The position numbers and the translations under genes are program-made. From an uncultured Succinatimonas sp. (lineage in GTDB: Bacteria; Pseudomonadota; Gammaproteobacteria; Enterobacterales; Succinivibrionaceae), in NCBI GenBank assembly GCA_937896115.1, contig CALBLB010000201.1, forward strand, positions 1 to 13,993: 13,993 bases of DNA. The letters are read 5' to 3'. Under the pieces are notes generated by a model. The model had not been told where the DNA came from, searched no databases, and saw nothing but the letters and a program-made list of their open reading frames with translations. Below are positions 13,760 to 13,993 of this stretch, piece after piece. How positions within the stretch are numbered: the first letter of the stretch is position 1; each line of letters begins with the position of its first letter.

Positions 13760-13993
13760 TCTGCAGAAAATCAATTGTGCCTATCCATATCAGCCTAAAA
13801 TCAGACAGTTACGCTGATTTGATAAAAATCTGAATCTATGGCTTCGGCACTGTTCATTATTAAAGAAAATCTGCAGTGCTTACTTTAGACCTTAAAATTT
13901 TTATTAAGTTCCTCGTAGCAAAAATTTACATCCAATTGTTTAATTTTTACCTCTCAAATTTAGCAAGATCATGAACCATAACTAAATTAGGGA

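Larger units (their letters stand above)
13597..13993. other. Gene-free upstream region and leader of lpxC
   Basis: No gene is recognised in these 397 bp. They contain the lpxC promoter element (13751-13759), a leader hairpin (TTCCGT 13622-13627 with ACGGAA 13634-13639, loop TTAAAT), and an AT-rich inverted repeat AAATCAG (13798-13804) with CTGATTT (13814-13820). The latter could be a weak terminator of a minus-strand gene beyond the window. A minus-strand frame is open from the window edge to a TAA at 13949-13947, only 15 codons, too short to judge. Confidence 0.5.

Noticed and set aside
13947..13993. Open minus-strand frame ending in TAA at the right edge, considered as the 3' end of ftsZ
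   Set aside because: The 15 visible codons, ending LAKFER, do not resemble the FtsZ C terminus, and the stretch is too short and AT-rich to judge.

Overview
The window is a housekeeping stretch of a gammaproteobacterial chromosome. ZapG (DUF1043), SspB, the ffh-rpsP-rimM-trmD-rplS order, AcnB and AmpD are all typical of Gammaproteobacteria. A MotX-like gene points to a bacterium with a sodium-type polar flagellar motor. I infer an Aeromonadales/Succinivibrionaceae-like host, but this rests on remembered family resemblance and not on a search. I see no mobile element, CRISPR array, tRNA or rRNA.

Layout. On the minus strand at the left edge are a truncated periplasmic protease gene (degQ, 1-506) and zapG (588-1085). 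A 475-bp control region follows, with direct repeats, a promoter with a GC-rich discriminator and a structured leader, and drives rplM-rpsI on the plus strand (1561-2394). After a terminator comes a 520-bp gene-free stretch where sspA commonly sits in relatives, then sspB (2915-3412). A bidirectional terminator at 3427-3456 separates sspB from the convergent minus-strand block.

The minus-strand block, read from right to left in transcription order, is lpxC-ampD (lipid A synthesis and peptidoglycan recycling), acnB, mdh (with its own terminator), motX, ffh, and the operon rpsP-rimM-trmD-rplS. The last group joins protein targeting (Ffh), 30S assembly (S16, RimM), tRNA m1G37 methylation (TrmD) and the 50S protein L19.

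No clearly new multi-gene system is visible. The points most worth checking are small-scale. The rplM and rpsP leaders each hold a terminator-like hairpin, and the rplM leader has two consecutive GAAA-tetraloop hairpins just before its ribosome binding site. SspB lacks the usual C-terminal ClpX-binding peptide and instead carries two copies of an SG[VF]EFV motif in its acidic tail. lpxC and ampD lie in the same reading frame, separated only by TAA-ATT before a TTG start. sspA is absent between rpsI and sspB, where promoter-like elements occur in non-coding DNA.
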